Made by a program: the position numbers and the translations under genes. The notes under the pieces are model-generated. The model ran no database searches and was not told the DNA's origin. It saw nothing but the letters and a program-made list of their open reading frames with translations. From NCBI GenBank assembly GCA_029880265.1, contig JAOUOT010000019.1:1-56935 (forward strand): 56,935 bases of DNA, read 5' to 3'. Below are positions 27,006-37,359 of the stretch, in pieces; positions within the stretch are counted from its first letter, which is position 1; each line of letters starts with the position of its first letter. The stretch is from Spirochaetia bacterium. Its GTDB lineage: Bacteria > Spirochaetota > Leptospiria > Turneriellales > JAOUOS01.

Positions 27006-28639
27006 TAATTAAATAATCCTTTTTTTAATTTTTTGTCATGTATTTTTAATTTTAATTTATCTTCAATTTCTTTATCTTTTGAAGTTAAGGTTTTTCTTAT
27101 TCTTTCATGCATTAAGCGCTGGTAAACAGCTTTTCTCATGGTGCTTTTATCAAGTTTTTTTCTTTTCGCCCCGTGGGGTTTATTTCTATTAAAAGTATCG
27201 TTTTTTATGGCAAATTCAAGCTCTTTGTCTACCTCGTCATCTGTAGGATAAATATCGGTAACCCAGTTTTCAAACCGATAATGCGCCGCCAGCATTTTAT
27301 CGTTGTTTAATTCTAACGCTTTTTTAAATTCATTTGTCAAATCATGTTTATTTAAGGCCGCTTCTTTTGAATATGCGGAGGCTTCTAAAAACATTGAATA
27401 ATATCTCTTAAGATTATCAGAGGCAATCGTTTGTTCAAGCGATTCAAAGTTTCTTTTGCTGATAAACCATAGAAAATCAATAAAATCAGATTTCTTTATT
27501 TTTATATTATTATTTTCAATTAAAAATTCTTTATTTTGCCAGTTATCGGGTATTTTTACGTTAAAACCGATTGTAATATCGTATTTTTTTAAAATATTAT
27601 CTTCATATGATTTCAAGGCTTTATTTAAATAGTTTTTCCAGATATTTTGCGCTTTTCTTTCTGCTAAAGCAGTATTTGCGTTCTTTTGATCTTTCAATTC
27701 TTCTTTGAAAATAAAATCGATATGCTCTTTATAATTTTTTTCTTTAACATCGAGTAATTCAATAAGGTGCCAGCCAAACTGCGATCTTACCGGGGCTGAA
27801 ATCTTGTTTTCTTCGGGTAGTTTTTCTGTTTTAGCAGTTTGTATATAATAAATTAAACCGGGAGCAGTTTCGATTTTTAACCATCCGTCTTTTTCAGGTT
27901 CTTTTGCGGTAACAATGGCGTTTTGAAAAACTTGCGCAAATCTTTTATCTTTATCAGAAGGGCTTGAAAACATCTTGCCCACCATTTTAACTCGGTAAGG
28001 ATTTCCCGTAATTTCGCCGGCAAGACGGTGTACGGCGTTTTGAAATTCTTGCGACATGGTACCCTTCATGAAGAGGCCAAGATCTCCTCCTTTTTTTGCG
28101 GTTGCGTCTTGAGAATATTTCTCAGCCGCTTTTTCAAACGAGATTTTGCCAGAAATTATTTCTTCGCGTATTTCTTCTATTTTTTGATAAGCTTCTTTTT
28201 CTTCTTTCGGGTCAGTCGTTTTCATGAATAATTGCGACTCTTTAAGTTTTAAAATAATATGCCTGGCATGATAAAATTTTTGTTTTTCATCTTTAAGTCT
28301 GTCTTGTTGATGATTTTTATAATGATTATGCAATGTATTTAGATAGACGACTTTTTTCATTCTTAAAAAATCTTCAGTATTGGCTAATTTAGACTCTCTC
28401 GCGAGTTTAATTACTTCTCTATTGATAGAGAACTCTTTGATTATGCGTTTTTGAAGATTCGGATTCTCACTAACCATAGATTCTGCGTTTCTCGATTGCG
28501 CCTCTTCAATCATATCTTTTATTGTAATGGGCCCGTTGCTGTCAACGGCCATTTCTTCATTCTCTTTTTCTTTGCAAAATAAGAATATAGATAAAATAAT
28601 TAAGATAAAGCTTAATTTGTATTTGTTAGTATTCATCAT
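27005..28639 (-). CDS. PpiC/SurA-type peptidyl-prolyl isomerase lipoprotein
   Basis: A 544-residue protein with a signal peptide and lipobox LSIFLFC, so it is probably periplasmic and lipid-anchored. A parvulin domain lies around residues 130-290 (ARHIILKLK, FEKAAEKYSQDATAKKGGDLGLFMKGTM, SQFGWHLIELLDVKE), interrupted by an insert of about 50 residues. Flanking helical regions act as a chaperone in relatives (SurA, PrsA). The C-terminal ~200 residues are Lys/Glu-rich and helical. Likely assists folding of exported proteins. Confidence 0.88.
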   Translation of the reverse strand: MMNTNKYKLSFILIILSIFLFCKEKENEEMAVDSNGPITIKDMIEEAQSRNAESMVSENPNLQKRIIKEFSINREVIKLARESKLANTEDFLRMKKVVYLNTLHNHYKNHQQDRLKDEKQKFYHARHIILKLKESQLFMKTTDPKEEKEAYQKIEEIREEIISGKISFEKAAEKYSQDATAKKGGDLGLFMKGTMSQEFQNAVHRLAGEITGNPYRVKMVGKMFSSPSDKDKRFAQVFQNAIVTAKEPEKDGWLKIETAPGLIYYIQTAKTEKLPEENKISAPVRSQFGWHLIELLDVKEKNYKEHIDFIFKEELKDQKNANTALAERKAQNIWKNYLNKALKSYEDNILKKYDITIGFNVKIPDNWQNKEFLIENNNIKIKKSDFIDFLWFISKRNFESLEQTIASDNLKRYYSMFLEASAYSKEAALNKHDLTNEFKKALELNNDKMLAAHYRFENWVTDIYPTDDEVDKELEFAIKNDTFNRNKPHGAKRKKLDKSTMRKAVYQRLMHERIRKTLTSKDKEIEDKLKLKIHDKKLKKGLFN

Positions 28640-28681
28640 ATTTTCAAAATTTAAAAAAGTATACTACTCGTCAAGCGAGTT

Positions 28682-29263
28682 TTAATAATCAATGGTAGGA
28701 AGATTTTTTAGTATTTCGGCCCGTTCTTTTGAAGAGATATTTTTTTCTTTTTGCGCATTAGGCAGTTCGAAAGATTTTATGCGCCTTGTGGCCGGCAAGT
28801 TTTTTTTATTTTCATAATGTTCTTGATTATATTGATTTATCAGAATATCGACATCTTCTTGTTCTAAAATGTCTTCGTCTATTTTTGAATTCATGTTGTC
28901 GGTTTTAGAGCCGATGGATATTTTATTATGCTCAGCGTAATTTTTTTTCATTAAATTGTCAAGATAGTCTTGCTCTAGATCGGCAAACGTAAAACTGCTT
29001 CGAATTTCGGCTAGTTTTCTTGAGGGTTCTTCTATTTCTTTCATCGAGGGAATTAAATGTTCGGGAGGATTTTCAATTCGAAGTTCCATTAATTTTACTC
29101 GTTCGTTTAACAGATGGTTTATTTGAAGTTCAAGAGAAATATTTAAAGATGCGCTGTATGTTCTGCCTTTTTCAAGAGACGCTTCTATTCGACGCAGCTC
29201 TTCAATATCTCTATCTAATACTTCTAGTCTTTTTAAAACATGAACAAATTTTACCGGAGACAT
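28682..29263 (-). CDS. Hypothetical coiled-coil protein
   Basis: A 193-residue soluble protein, not recognised. Residues 5-75 are strongly helical with heptad character (VLDRDIEELRRIEASLEKG); the middle and C-terminal parts are polar and probably disordered. No signal peptide or Cys. It lies in the bactofilin-foldase gene run on the minus strand, 42 bp upstream of the foldase, so it may serve the same envelope process. Confidence 0.6.
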   Translation of the reverse strand: MSPVKFVHVLKRLEVLDRDIEELRRIEASLEKGRTYSASLNISLELQINHLLNERVKLMELRIENPPEHLIPSMKEIEEPSRKLAEIRSSFTFADLEQDYLDNLMKKNYAEHNKISIGSKTDNMNSKIDEDILEQEDVDILINQYNQEHYENKKNLPATRRIKSFELPNAQKEKNISSKERAEILKNLPTIDY

Positions 29264-29376
29264 GTAACAATATGAAAGATCTTAAGCTACTGTCAATAAT
29301 ATTTATTTAAAATTTTTATATGCAAGAGTTGTAAGTTTTTGATTTTATCCTTGTAAACTTAAAAATTAATTAGAAA

Positions 29377-32292
29377 ATGAGTAAAATCAAAGTAACCCAA
29401 TATATTCTATTGATCTTGTTGGCGGTTCTTATCATAAGCGAATTTGCCTTTAATTATGTTATTTATCAGAAACAAAAAATAGAAGCCTATCAAATTAATA
29501 TTGCCGGAAGGCAGAGAATGCTTTCTCAGAAAATAGTTTTAAATACGTTTCAATTTGTAAATTCTGATAGTACTGCGAAAAAAAATATTTTTCAAGAAAA
29601 TATTACTGATAATATTGATGCATATCGGGAACAATTAGATTTTCTTTTAGGTAAAAATATATTAAACGGTTTTAGGGTAGAACCCGAAGAAATACCAAAA
29701 GAAATCTACTACGGCAATATCGCTTATACGGTTAGAGACTCTGAAGATTTTATCAATGAAGTGCAAAACATATTAAAAACGGCAGAGATACAAAAAATAA
29801 TGTATCTAAACACTACATTGATACCCAAGGCCGATAAGCTTACTTCATTGCTCGATTATAATGTAACTCACTATGAAAAGAAAGTGGTAGAGTCTGAAGA
29901 ATCATTGAAATATTTTCAATATTTGATTGTTTCTATTCTATTGTTGATAATCATCTTACAGGGCAGGGGCTTTTTTAAAAAGAGCGCGTATGCTTTTGAA
30001 AAAGAATCTAAAGCGAGAGAATCTTCCGAGAAATTGTTAAAAGAGGCCGAAAGAATCGCCAATCTGGGTTCATTTAAAATTGATCATATAAAGAATGAAA
30101 TTATATGGTCAGATCAAAAATACAGAATTTATGAAGTAGATAAATCAATAAAGCCTTCAATGGGTTTGTTTTTAAGCAAAATACTTAAAGAAGACAGAAA
30201 ATTTGTATTAAATAACTATAAATTGTCGCTTGAGAACCAATGGCCATTTGACGTGGAATTCAGGTTAAAAATGAAAGACGGGCGAATTAAACATCTACAT
30301 GAACGTATGGAAACAGAATTTGACGAAAAAGGAAGGCCCGTAATATCGATAGGCGCCTCGTATGATATGACAGAATATATAAAAGCGAATGAAGAGCTTG
30401 AGTTGTATCGCATGATGATTGAAAAAAGCGGCGACCCGGTTTTCTTGATTGACGACGACGATAAATGTAAAATGATTTACGTAAACGAAGCGGCCGTAAA
30501 ACACTATGGCGTTCCTAAAGAAGAGATCTTAAAGTGGCGCATACCAGATTGGGATCCCAACTTTTCTTACGAAAAGCTTGACGAACATGTTGAAGAAGTT
30601 AAAAAAATCAGGAATTTGTTTATTGAATCTGAGCATAAAATAAAAGGCGGCAAAGAAGTCGTTCCCGTTGAAGTTTCTTTGAATCATATTGAATATAAAG
30701 GCAGAACATGTCATTTTGGATATTTTAAGAATATTTCTGAAAGAAAGAAAAAAGAAGACGAATTAAAAGAAGCCAAAGAAGCGGCCGAGGGGGCAAATAA
30801 AGCTAAAAGCGATTTTGTTGCAAATATGAGCCATGAAATAAGAACCCCTATGAACGCTATTATCGGTTTTTCTGATTTATTAAAAGAAAAAATAACCGAT
30901 TCAAAACAAAAAGGATATTTAAATTCTATTATTTCGGCAAGCAAAACTCTGTTGACGCTGATAAACGATATTCTGGATATTTCAAAAATAGAAGCCGGTA
31001 AGCTAGATGTTCATTACAATCCGTTTAATCCTCATGAACTTTTTAAAGAGATGGAAAAAGTATTTTCTCAAAAAATGGCAGAAAAGAATATCGAATTTAT
31101 AATCAATATTGAAAACTCCATACCCAAGGGGCTGGTTCACGACGAGATAAGAATAAGGCAGATTTTATTAAACTTAATAGGAAATGCCGTAAAATTTACC
31201 GAAAAAGGCTTTGTGAAATTATCGGTAACAAAAGAATATACCGAAGATGACAAAAGTAAGCTTGATTTAAGTATTATTGTCGAAGATAGCGGCATAGGCA
31301 TAAGCGAAGAAGATAAAGAAAAAATATTCAGTCCGTTTCTTCAGTCAAAAGATCAATCTCATGCAAAATATGGCGGTACCGGTTTGGGGCTTTCTATTTC
31401 AAAACGTCTTGTTGAAATGATGGGCGGAAGCATCAAATTAAATAGCGAGCTTGGTAAAGGTTCGAAGTTTATCGTAAATATTAAAGATATAGCCGTCGCT
31501 TCTATTGAAATCGATAGAAGCGACAAAATAAGCGAGAACTCTCTTTATGATTTTGAAAACTCTAAAGTTCTCGTTGTAGACGATATTGACGAAAACCGCG
31601 AGCTTGTAAGGGGATACCTTGAAAAATATAATTTTGAAATATTAGAAGCCGAAAACGGCAAAGAAGGGGTACGGTTTGCCGAAGACTTTCTTCCTGATTT
31701 GATTTTTATGGATATGAGAATGCCCGTAATGGACGGTTATGAAGCGATTAAAATATTAAAAGAAAACGAAAAAACTAAGAAAATTCCGGTTGTCGCGCTT
31801 ACGGCATCGGGCATGAAAAGCTCTGAAGAAAAAATCAAGACTATTACCGAAGGCTACCTGAGAAAGCCCATCAATAAAAACGATTTACTCGGCGAAATAG
31901 CAAAACATATTTCGCATACGAAAAAACAAAGTGAAGAAAGCGTCTCTAAAGATGAATATGGCGAAAAAGAGATTCTTGATAGATTTAACCGGTATATTCT
32001 CAACGATGAAAAGCCTGAAGATTCAGGCAGTATTGACAATGAGTTTATCTTGAAAATTGAAAATGAAATAAAAAACGCAAAAGACAGTTTATCAGAGCAT
32101 TCGGCTTTTTCTGATTTTAAAGATTTTTTTGAACGTTTAGAGAGTATTAATATAAATTACAATAACCGTTATGTTTTAATTTTTATTGACAAATTAAAAT
32201 ATCATGTTTCTTTGTATGATATGAACGGCTTATTAAATACAATGGAACACTTAAATAAACTTGGCTCAAAGATAAAAAAACTCATAAATTAA
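29377..32292 (+). CDS. Hybrid sensor histidine kinase (PilJ/NarX-like sensor, PAS, HK, REC)
   Basis: A 971-residue inner-membrane kinase. TM1 (~8-28) is followed by a periplasmic PilJ/NarX-like four-helix segment starting INIAGRQRMLSQK, then TM2 (~182-198) and two PAS domains (~220-335 and ~345-465). HisKA has phospho-acceptor H486 in NMSHEIRTPMNAIIGFS. HATPase has LIGNAVKFTEKG, GIGISEEDKE and YGGTGLGLSISKRL. The receiver domain has acidic residues D735-D736 and phospho-acceptor D779. The C-terminal ~120 residues may be a degenerate transfer domain but lack a clear His motif. Followed 17 bp later by a REC-kinase gene. Confidence 0.95.
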   Translation: MSKIKVTQYILLILLAVLIISEFAFNYVIYQKQKIEAYQINIAGRQRMLSQKIVLNTFQFVNSDSTAKKNIFQENITDNIDAYREQLDFLLGKNILNGFRVEPEEIPKEIYYGNIAYTVRDSEDFINEVQNILKTAEIQKIMYLNTTLIPKADKLTSLLDYNVTHYEKKVVESEESLKYFQYLIVSILLLIIILQGRGFFKKSAYAFEKESKARESSEKLLKEAERIANLGSFKIDHIKNEIIWSDQKYRIYEVDKSIKPSMGLFLSKILKEDRKFVLNNYKLSLENQWPFDVEFRLKMKDGRIKHLHERMETEFDEKGRPVISIGASYDMTEYIKANEELELYRMMIEKSGDPVFLIDDDDKCKMIYVNEAAVKHYGVPKEEILKWRIPDWDPNFSYEKLDEHVEEVKKIRNLFIESEHKIKGGKEVVPVEVSLNHIEYKGRTCHFGYFKNISERKKKEDELKEAKEAAEGANKAKSDFVANMSHEIRTPMNAIIGFSDLLKEKITDSKQKGYLNSIISASKTLLTLINDILDISKIEAGKLDVHYNPFNPHELFKEMEKVFSQKMAEKNIEFIINIENSIPKGLVHDEIRIRQILLNLIGNAVKFTEKGFVKLSVTKEYTEDDKSKLDLSIIVEDSGIGISEEDKEKIFSPFLQSKDQSHAKYGGTGLGLSISKRLVEMMGGSIKLNSELGKGSKFIVNIKDIAVASIEIDRSDKISENSLYDFENSKVLVVDDIDENRELVRGYLEKYNFEILEAENGKEGVRFAEDFLPDLIFMDMRMPVMDGYEAIKILKENEKTKKIPVVALTASGMKSSEEKIKTITEGYLRKPINKNDLLGEIAKHISHTKKQSEESVSKDEYGEKEILDRFNRYILNDEKPEDSGSIDNEFILKIENEIKNAKDSLSEHSAFSDFKDFFERLESININYNNRYVLIFIDKLKYHVSLYDMNGLLNTMEHLNKLGSKIKKLIN

Positions 32293-32309
32293 AAAAGGAG
32301 AGTATAAAA

Positions 32310-33413
32310 ATGAATGAAACAAAACAAAAAAACGGTTCTATCTTAATTGTCGACGATACCCCTGAAAATATACAGGTTTTAGGGGGGCTTCTTGAATCGA
32401 AAAATTATAAAGTGTACGCCGCCCAAAACGGCGCACAGGCTCTGAAAGTTGCAGATCAAAAATTACATGATATCATACTGCTTGACGTCATGATGCCCGA
32501 GTTAAACGGCTTTGAAACCTGTCAAAAACTCAAAGAATCTGAAAAGACAAAAGATATTCCCGTAATATTTTTAACGGCAAAAACAGAATTAGACGATATC
32601 ATGAAAGGTTTCGAATGCGGCGGCGTCGATTATGTGACAAAGCCCTTTAATTCTGCAGAGTTGTTAAAAAGAATTGAAACTCATATAGAGCTTAGAAATT
32701 CAACAGAGGCGCTGAAAGAAATTAACAGTAATTTTAAAGAACTTATACATGTTTTGTGCCATGATCTGGGAAATCCTATATATGCCGTACAGGGCATTTT
32801 AGAGCTTGGATTAGAAGATAAGAAGTTCTTAGAAGAAAATATTGAGATTATGAATACGGCGGTAAAAAACGCGGTTGAAATTATTGACGTAATCAAAAAG
32901 CTAAGAGCTCTTGAAGAAAATAAAATTCAGCTTAAATTAGAAACTTATGATCTAAAGCCTTTAATTGAAGAAAGTATAAGAATATTAAAACAGAAAATAG
33001 AGAAGAAAGAAATTCAGACGAAAATTGACGTTGGCGAAGATATTAAAGTTATGGTTGAAAAAACGACATTTGTTAATTCGGTTATCAATAATATTTTATC
33101 AAACGCCGTTAAATTTTCAAATAAAAAATCTGAAATTAAAATAACGGCGGCAAAAAATAACGATCAGGTTATGCTTAGCGTAAGAGATTTTGGCATAGGC
33201 ATACCAGAAAAAATAAAGAGCGAAATATTTAAGTTAAACGCCGTAACCACAAGAAAGGGCACAGATGACGAAGCCGGCACCGGCTTCGGAATGCCTCTGG
33301 TTAAAAAATTTATAAACGCATATAACGGCGATATTGAAATTCACTCATGGGAAGCGGCCGGTTCAAATGAAGAACAGGGAACCGAGGTAAAGATAATATT
33401 AAAATCGGGATAA
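32310..33413 (+). CDS. Response-regulator/histidine-kinase protein (REC-HisKA-HATPase)
   Basis: A 367-residue soluble protein. The N-terminal receiver has DDT near 16 and phospho-acceptor D59 in ILLDVMMPELNG. A kinase core follows with H151 in VLCHDLGNPIYA and HATPase motifs NAVKFSNKK, RDFGIGIPEK and TGFGMPLVKKF. This reversed order makes it a relay partner, probably phosphorylated by the hybrid kinase just upstream. Strong AAGGAG ribosome site; same transcript likely. Confidence 0.92.
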   Translation: MNETKQKNGSILIVDDTPENIQVLGGLLESKNYKVYAAQNGAQALKVADQKLHDIILLDVMMPELNGFETCQKLKESEKTKDIPVIFLTAKTELDDIMKGFECGGVDYVTKPFNSAELLKRIETHIELRNSTEALKEINSNFKELIHVLCHDLGNPIYAVQGILELGLEDKKFLEENIEIMNTAVKNAVEIIDVIKKLRALEENKIQLKLETYDLKPLIEESIRILKQKIEKKEIQTKIDVGEDIKVMVEKTTFVNSVINNILSNAVKFSNKKSEIKITAAKNNDQVMLSVRDFGIGIPEKIKSEIFKLNAVTTRKGTDDEAGTGFGMPLVKKFINAYNGDIEIHSWEAAGSNEEQGTEVKIILKSG

Positions 33414-33452
33414 TTAGCCGCAGAGAACACAGAAAAAAAAAGAGTGTTGGTT

Positions 33453-34118
33453 TCAAGAAAAAATATTATCAATTTCTATAGGTAGATCATGCAGATCTAT
33501 CATCGCGTTAATAAGGTAGGCCCTTTGAAAAGATGGTAAGTCGTTTGTCGTAATGTCTGATGTTATAATTACTTTTTCGTCAAGAAGCTGTTCGCGCTTT
33601 GTGCCTTTTAAAAGCGCTATCTCGGGGGTAATGTATTTTTCTCCGTCAAAAAAGACGATATTGGCGCTTGATGTATCTGTAAAACGATTATTTTTAACGA
33701 TGAGTATGTCGTCGCAAAATTCTTTTTTAGAAAACAAATCGTCAAGCGCCTGACGATTTTCGGTTTTGTGAGAATATTCAATTTCGTTATCGTTAATTAA
33801 TTTCAATGATTTGATATTTCTTATTTTGTACGGTAAAACTTCGGCGCTTAAAATATCTTTCGAATAAATTATTCTTAATTTATACAGAAGATCATGATTG
33901 ATATTAAACGCGATTTCTTTACCGGCGTTTGCCGATGTAATTACTTTCAAAACAGACGAATTCGCGTTTAAGTTTTCAATTTCAATAAAATCGTTAATAT
34001 TAAAAACGCCCGATAAGCCAAGCAGGTTTTTTCGCGAATAAATCATTCTTTCATTGTGATAAAACAGATTATAAATTTTTCCGTTTTTTATTTTAATTGA
34101 TTCAATCAAGCGGTACAT
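33453..34118 (-). CDS. pabC: Class IV aminotransferase-like, aminodeoxychorismate lyase
   Basis: A 221-residue PLP-dependent fold-type IV protein. It is short, but SSANIVFFDGEKYITPEIALLKGTKREQLL is the hallmark C-terminal block and KSLKLINDNE includes the expected PLP-Lys region. PabC converts aminodeoxychorismate to p-aminobenzoate for folate. It overlaps pabB by 17 bases, which strongly supports this role. Confidence 0.85.
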   Translation of the reverse strand: MYRLIESIKIKNGKIYNLFYHNERMIYSRKNLLGLSGVFNINDFIEIENLNANSSVLKVITSANAGKEIAFNINHDLLYKLRIIYSKDILSAEVLPYKIRNIKSLKLINDNEIEYSHKTENRQALDDLFSKKEFCDDILIVKNNRFTDTSSANIVFFDGEKYITPEIALLKGTKREQLLDEKVIITSDITTNDLPSFQRAYLINAMIDLHDLPIEIDNIFS

Positions 34119-35067
34119 ATACTTTAATAATCATTTCGCGATATTCTTTTTCTGGTTCGCTGTAGACGGTAATGCCTCCGCCGCTTTTATAAAAGAATTC
34201 GCCGTTTGTTTTCTCAATATAACGAATCATAACGGCGCTGTCAATATTTCTGCCGTCAAAAATTCCGAAAACTCCGGTGAAATAATTTCTCGGCATTTTT
34301 TCGGCTTCTTTAATAATTTCGACCGTCTTTTTTTTGGGCGCCCCGGTTACCGAACCGGCGGGCAATATTATCTCAAATAAATCTCCGAAATTAAATCGGT
34401 ACTTGTCGATAAGTTTGCCGGTAATTTTTGAACTTATCTGAAGCAGGTCTTTTTCAGATGTTTTGATTTTTTCGCAGTATCTGAATTTTTCGACCTGAAC
34501 ATTATTTGAAACCATGCTTAAATCGTTTCGAATCAAATCGACAATGGTAATGTGTTCGGCAAATTCTTTCGCGTCGTTTAGTATTATATTTTTAGCATCG
34601 GGAATTGACGCGTCGATGGTTCCTTTCATGGGATAAGACGATATAATATCATCATTAATTATAACAAACGTTTCTGGAGAAAATACAATAAATCTGTCTT
34701 GAAAATATAATTTATATCTCGCGCGGCTCTCAAAAAATATCTCTTTCAGCGTTCTGTCGGAGGTAATTTTTGTAGGAAACGTTAAATTCAATAGATAAGA
34801 ATTGCCTGCTTTTTGATTTTTAACAACATGATAAAATGCTTTTTCATATTCTGAAAAAGTCACGGGTTCTTTTTTTAATATTGGCTTCGTATCTCTTCTT
34901 TTTTTCAGGGGTTCGTCATAATTTTGTAGATTGTTTACTTTGTATAAAATTTCAGAAGAATCAATTTTATCCAGAGGCCTTATAAACGGATGTTTGCGCT
35001 CAAAGTCAATAATAAAAAGAAAAGGCGTTTTCATTGCGCCTAATTGATTCATTTCTTGAAGCATCAA
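34102..35067 (-). CDS. pabB: Aminodeoxychorismate synthase component I
   Basis: A 321-residue chorismate-binding enzyme. Signature blocks are SPETFVIINDDIISSYPMKGTI, ITIVDLIRNDLSMVS, LPAGSVTGAPKKKTVEII and FTGVFGIFDGRNIDSAVMIR, and the end is SGGGITVYSEPEKEYREM. PIKGT is replaced by PMKGT. It is shorter than anthranilate synthase, lacking most of the N-terminal domain, like compact PabB proteins. The amidotransferase PabA is not adjacent. Confidence 0.92.
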   Translation of the reverse strand: MMLQEMNQLGAMKTPFLFIIDFERKHPFIRPLDKIDSSEILYKVNNLQNYDEPLKKRRDTKPILKKEPVTFSEYEKAFYHVVKNQKAGNSYLLNLTFPTKITSDRTLKEIFFESRARYKLYFQDRFIVFSPETFVIINDDIISSYPMKGTIDASIPDAKNIILNDAKEFAEHITIVDLIRNDLSMVSNNVQVEKFRYCEKIKTSEKDLLQISSKITGKLIDKYRFNFGDLFEIILPAGSVTGAPKKKTVEIIKEAEKMPRNYFTGVFGIFDGRNIDSAVMIRYIEKTNGEFFYKSGGGITVYSEPEKEYREMIIKVYVPLD

Positions 35068-35082
35068 TAAGTTATATGAAAA

Positions 35083-37359
35083 TTAAAAATATTTAGATAA
35101 ACCGTTTAACCATGATTCATAAAAAGAATCTATCGGTAAATTAATATCATTTAAAATGAAATTGTCTTTTTCAAGCGAGTCGCCAAGATGCAGCGTTGGT
35201 ATCTGGTTATCTTTCATGAAATTTAAAAACCCGTCTTTATTTTTCGGCGAGACGCTTATTATATAAGATGACGCGCTTTCGCCAAAGAAAAATATATCAA
35301 GATTATTATCTTTATATTCAAATTGCGGGTTTGAAAAAAGTTCAGACGCGAATTGAAATCCGCATTGTATGTTCATTCTTTTCGAATAAAAAATTCCTTT
35401 TAATAGAGCCGTCAATATGCCGCCAGAAGATACATCCGCCGCCGATGAAATAAGCTTGCTTTGGTTAGCTTTTAATAAGGCGCGAGCGGTTTTTATTTCA
35501 TGCTGAAGATTGATTTCGGGCACAGGGCCGGTTTTTATATTTTTTGAAATATAAAGATACTGAGAGGATGTCAGGGCGGGGTTGAAAAATCCGCAAATAT
35601 AGACTTCATGATTTGGCGGTATATTTGCAGAAAGAGCGTCTTCGGCTTTTTCAAGAAGGCCCACCATGCCTATTGTGGGCGTGGGCAGAACAGGCCCGTC
35701 TTCTGATTCATTATAAAAAGAGACGTTGCCACCCGTGATTGGCAGTTTAAATTCGCGGGCCGCGTCTGACATGCCGGTTACCGCTTCTTTGAAAAAATAA
35801 TAATTTTCTGGCTTGTAGGGGTTGGCAAAATTCAGACAGTTGGTAATGCCAAGGGGTTCTGCGCCTGAAGATACAATGTTGCGGTAAGATTCGGCCACCG
35901 TATGAAGGGCGCCTGAGTAAGGGTCTATTGAAATATAAAATCCGTTGCCGTCGACGGTCATTGAAAGAGCCTCTTTGCTCTGGGGAACACGGTAGACGCC
36001 GGCGTTTTGACCGGGGCCAATAACTCGCAAATTGCCGATATCTGTATCATACTGCTCATAAACGGCGTGTTTCGAGGCGATATTCGGATGTGAAATCGTC
36101 TTAGAGACAATCTCTGTCATAGTTTTTATGTCTTTAATATTGACGGCAATGGTAAAATCAGAAATTTCAAGTTCGCTTTGAGAGGGCGCGTCGACTTTTT
36201 TAACCTCTCTTTCATAACGCGGCGCGCCTTGCGAGTTTACAGTAAGCGAATGAACGGGTAAATCGGCGTAAATTTTGCCTTCATGATATACCCGCAGTTT
36301 TTTTCTGTCGGTAATTTCTCCTATAACGGCAGAGTCGAGTTCCCATTTTTCAAAAACCTCCTGAACTTTTGGCATGTTCTCGTCGGTTACCACCATCAGC
36401 ATTCTTTCCTGACTTTCAGAAAGAAGAAATTCAAAAGGAACCATTCCGGTTTCGCGCGCGGGAACTTTATCGAGATATAAATCGATACCCACATCGCCCG
36501 ATGACGACATCTCGCTTGAAGAGCTTAAAAGGCCGGCTGCGCCCATATCTTGAATGGCGATTACCAGATCTTTTTCAATGCATTCTAAGGTGGCCTCCAT
36601 CACCAGCTTTTCCATAAAAGGATCGCCCACCTGAACGGCTGACCTTTCTTCGGCTGACTCGTTTGACAGGTCTTTTGAGGCAAAGCTCGCGCCGTGTATG
36701 CCGTCTCTGCCGGTTTTGGCCCCCACATACATGACCCTATTACCTATGCCAGAGGCTTTTGAAGAGGCCAGATGCTTAATTTCGGCAATGCCCACCGTCA
36801 TGGCGTTTACGAGCGGGTTTTTGGTATAGCTGTTATGAAAAAAAACTTCGCCGCCCGAACAGGCAATACCCAGCGAGTTGCCGTAATCGCCGATACCTTT
36901 GACGACCTCTCTTAACAAATAGCGGTTTCGGGGCGAATCGGGCATGCCGAAACGAAGCGAGTTTAAGCTCGCGATTGGTCTGGCTCCCATGGTAAAAACG
37001 TCGCGCATGATGCCGCCTACGCCGGTGGCCGCCCCTTGGTAAGGCTCAATGGCAGACGGATGGTTATGTGATTCTATCTTAAAGACAACGGCGAGTTTAT
37101 CGTTAATTCGAAGCGCTCCCGCGTTTTCTTCTCCGGGAGGGGCCAAAAGCCTGTCAGATTCGCAATATAGTTTTTTTAAAAGTAAAATCGAATTCTTATA
37201 AGAACAATGTTCAGACCACATTCCCGAAAACATGGCCAGCTCGGTAAATGTGGGCCTCCTGCCGATTTTTTCTACGATAAGATCATATTCGCCGTCTAAA
37301 AGCCCCAGTTTTTTGGCTTCTTCGGGGGTACCTTCGCGGTCCGCTAATACTGTTTGCAT
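35083..37359 (-). CDS. purL: Phosphoribosylformylglycinamidine synthase subunit PurL
   Basis: A 758-residue small-type PurL (FGAM synthase II), converting FGAR to FGAM in purine synthesis with ammonia supplied by PurQ and stabilised by PurS. The N-terminus has MFSGMWSEHCSYKNS (catalytic His). The nucleotide-binding block is IESHNHPSAIEPYQGAATGVGGI, with DMGAAGLLSSSSEM and ITGGNVSFYNES further on. No glutaminase domain, so separate PurQ/PurS genes are needed and are not in the window. Confidence 0.96.
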   Translation of the reverse strand: MQTVLADREGTPEEAKKLGLLDGEYDLIVEKIGRRPTFTELAMFSGMWSEHCSYKNSILLLKKLYCESDRLLAPPGEENAGALRINDKLAVVFKIESHNHPSAIEPYQGAATGVGGIMRDVFTMGARPIASLNSLRFGMPDSPRNRYLLREVVKGIGDYGNSLGIACSGGEVFFHNSYTKNPLVNAMTVGIAEIKHLASSKASGIGNRVMYVGAKTGRDGIHGASFASKDLSNESAEERSAVQVGDPFMEKLVMEATLECIEKDLVIAIQDMGAAGLLSSSSEMSSSGDVGIDLYLDKVPARETGMVPFEFLLSESQERMLMVVTDENMPKVQEVFEKWELDSAVIGEITDRKKLRVYHEGKIYADLPVHSLTVNSQGAPRYEREVKKVDAPSQSELEISDFTIAVNIKDIKTMTEIVSKTISHPNIASKHAVYEQYDTDIGNLRVIGPGQNAGVYRVPQSKEALSMTVDGNGFYISIDPYSGALHTVAESYRNIVSSGAEPLGITNCLNFANPYKPENYYFFKEAVTGMSDAAREFKLPITGGNVSFYNESEDGPVLPTPTIGMVGLLEKAEDALSANIPPNHEVYICGFFNPALTSSQYLYISKNIKTGPVPEINLQHEIKTARALLKANQSKLISSAADVSSGGILTALLKGIFYSKRMNIQCGFQFASELFSNPQFEYKDNNLDIFFFGESASSYIISVSPKNKDGFLNFMKDNQIPTLHLGDSLEKDNFILNDINLPIDSFYESWLNGLSKYF

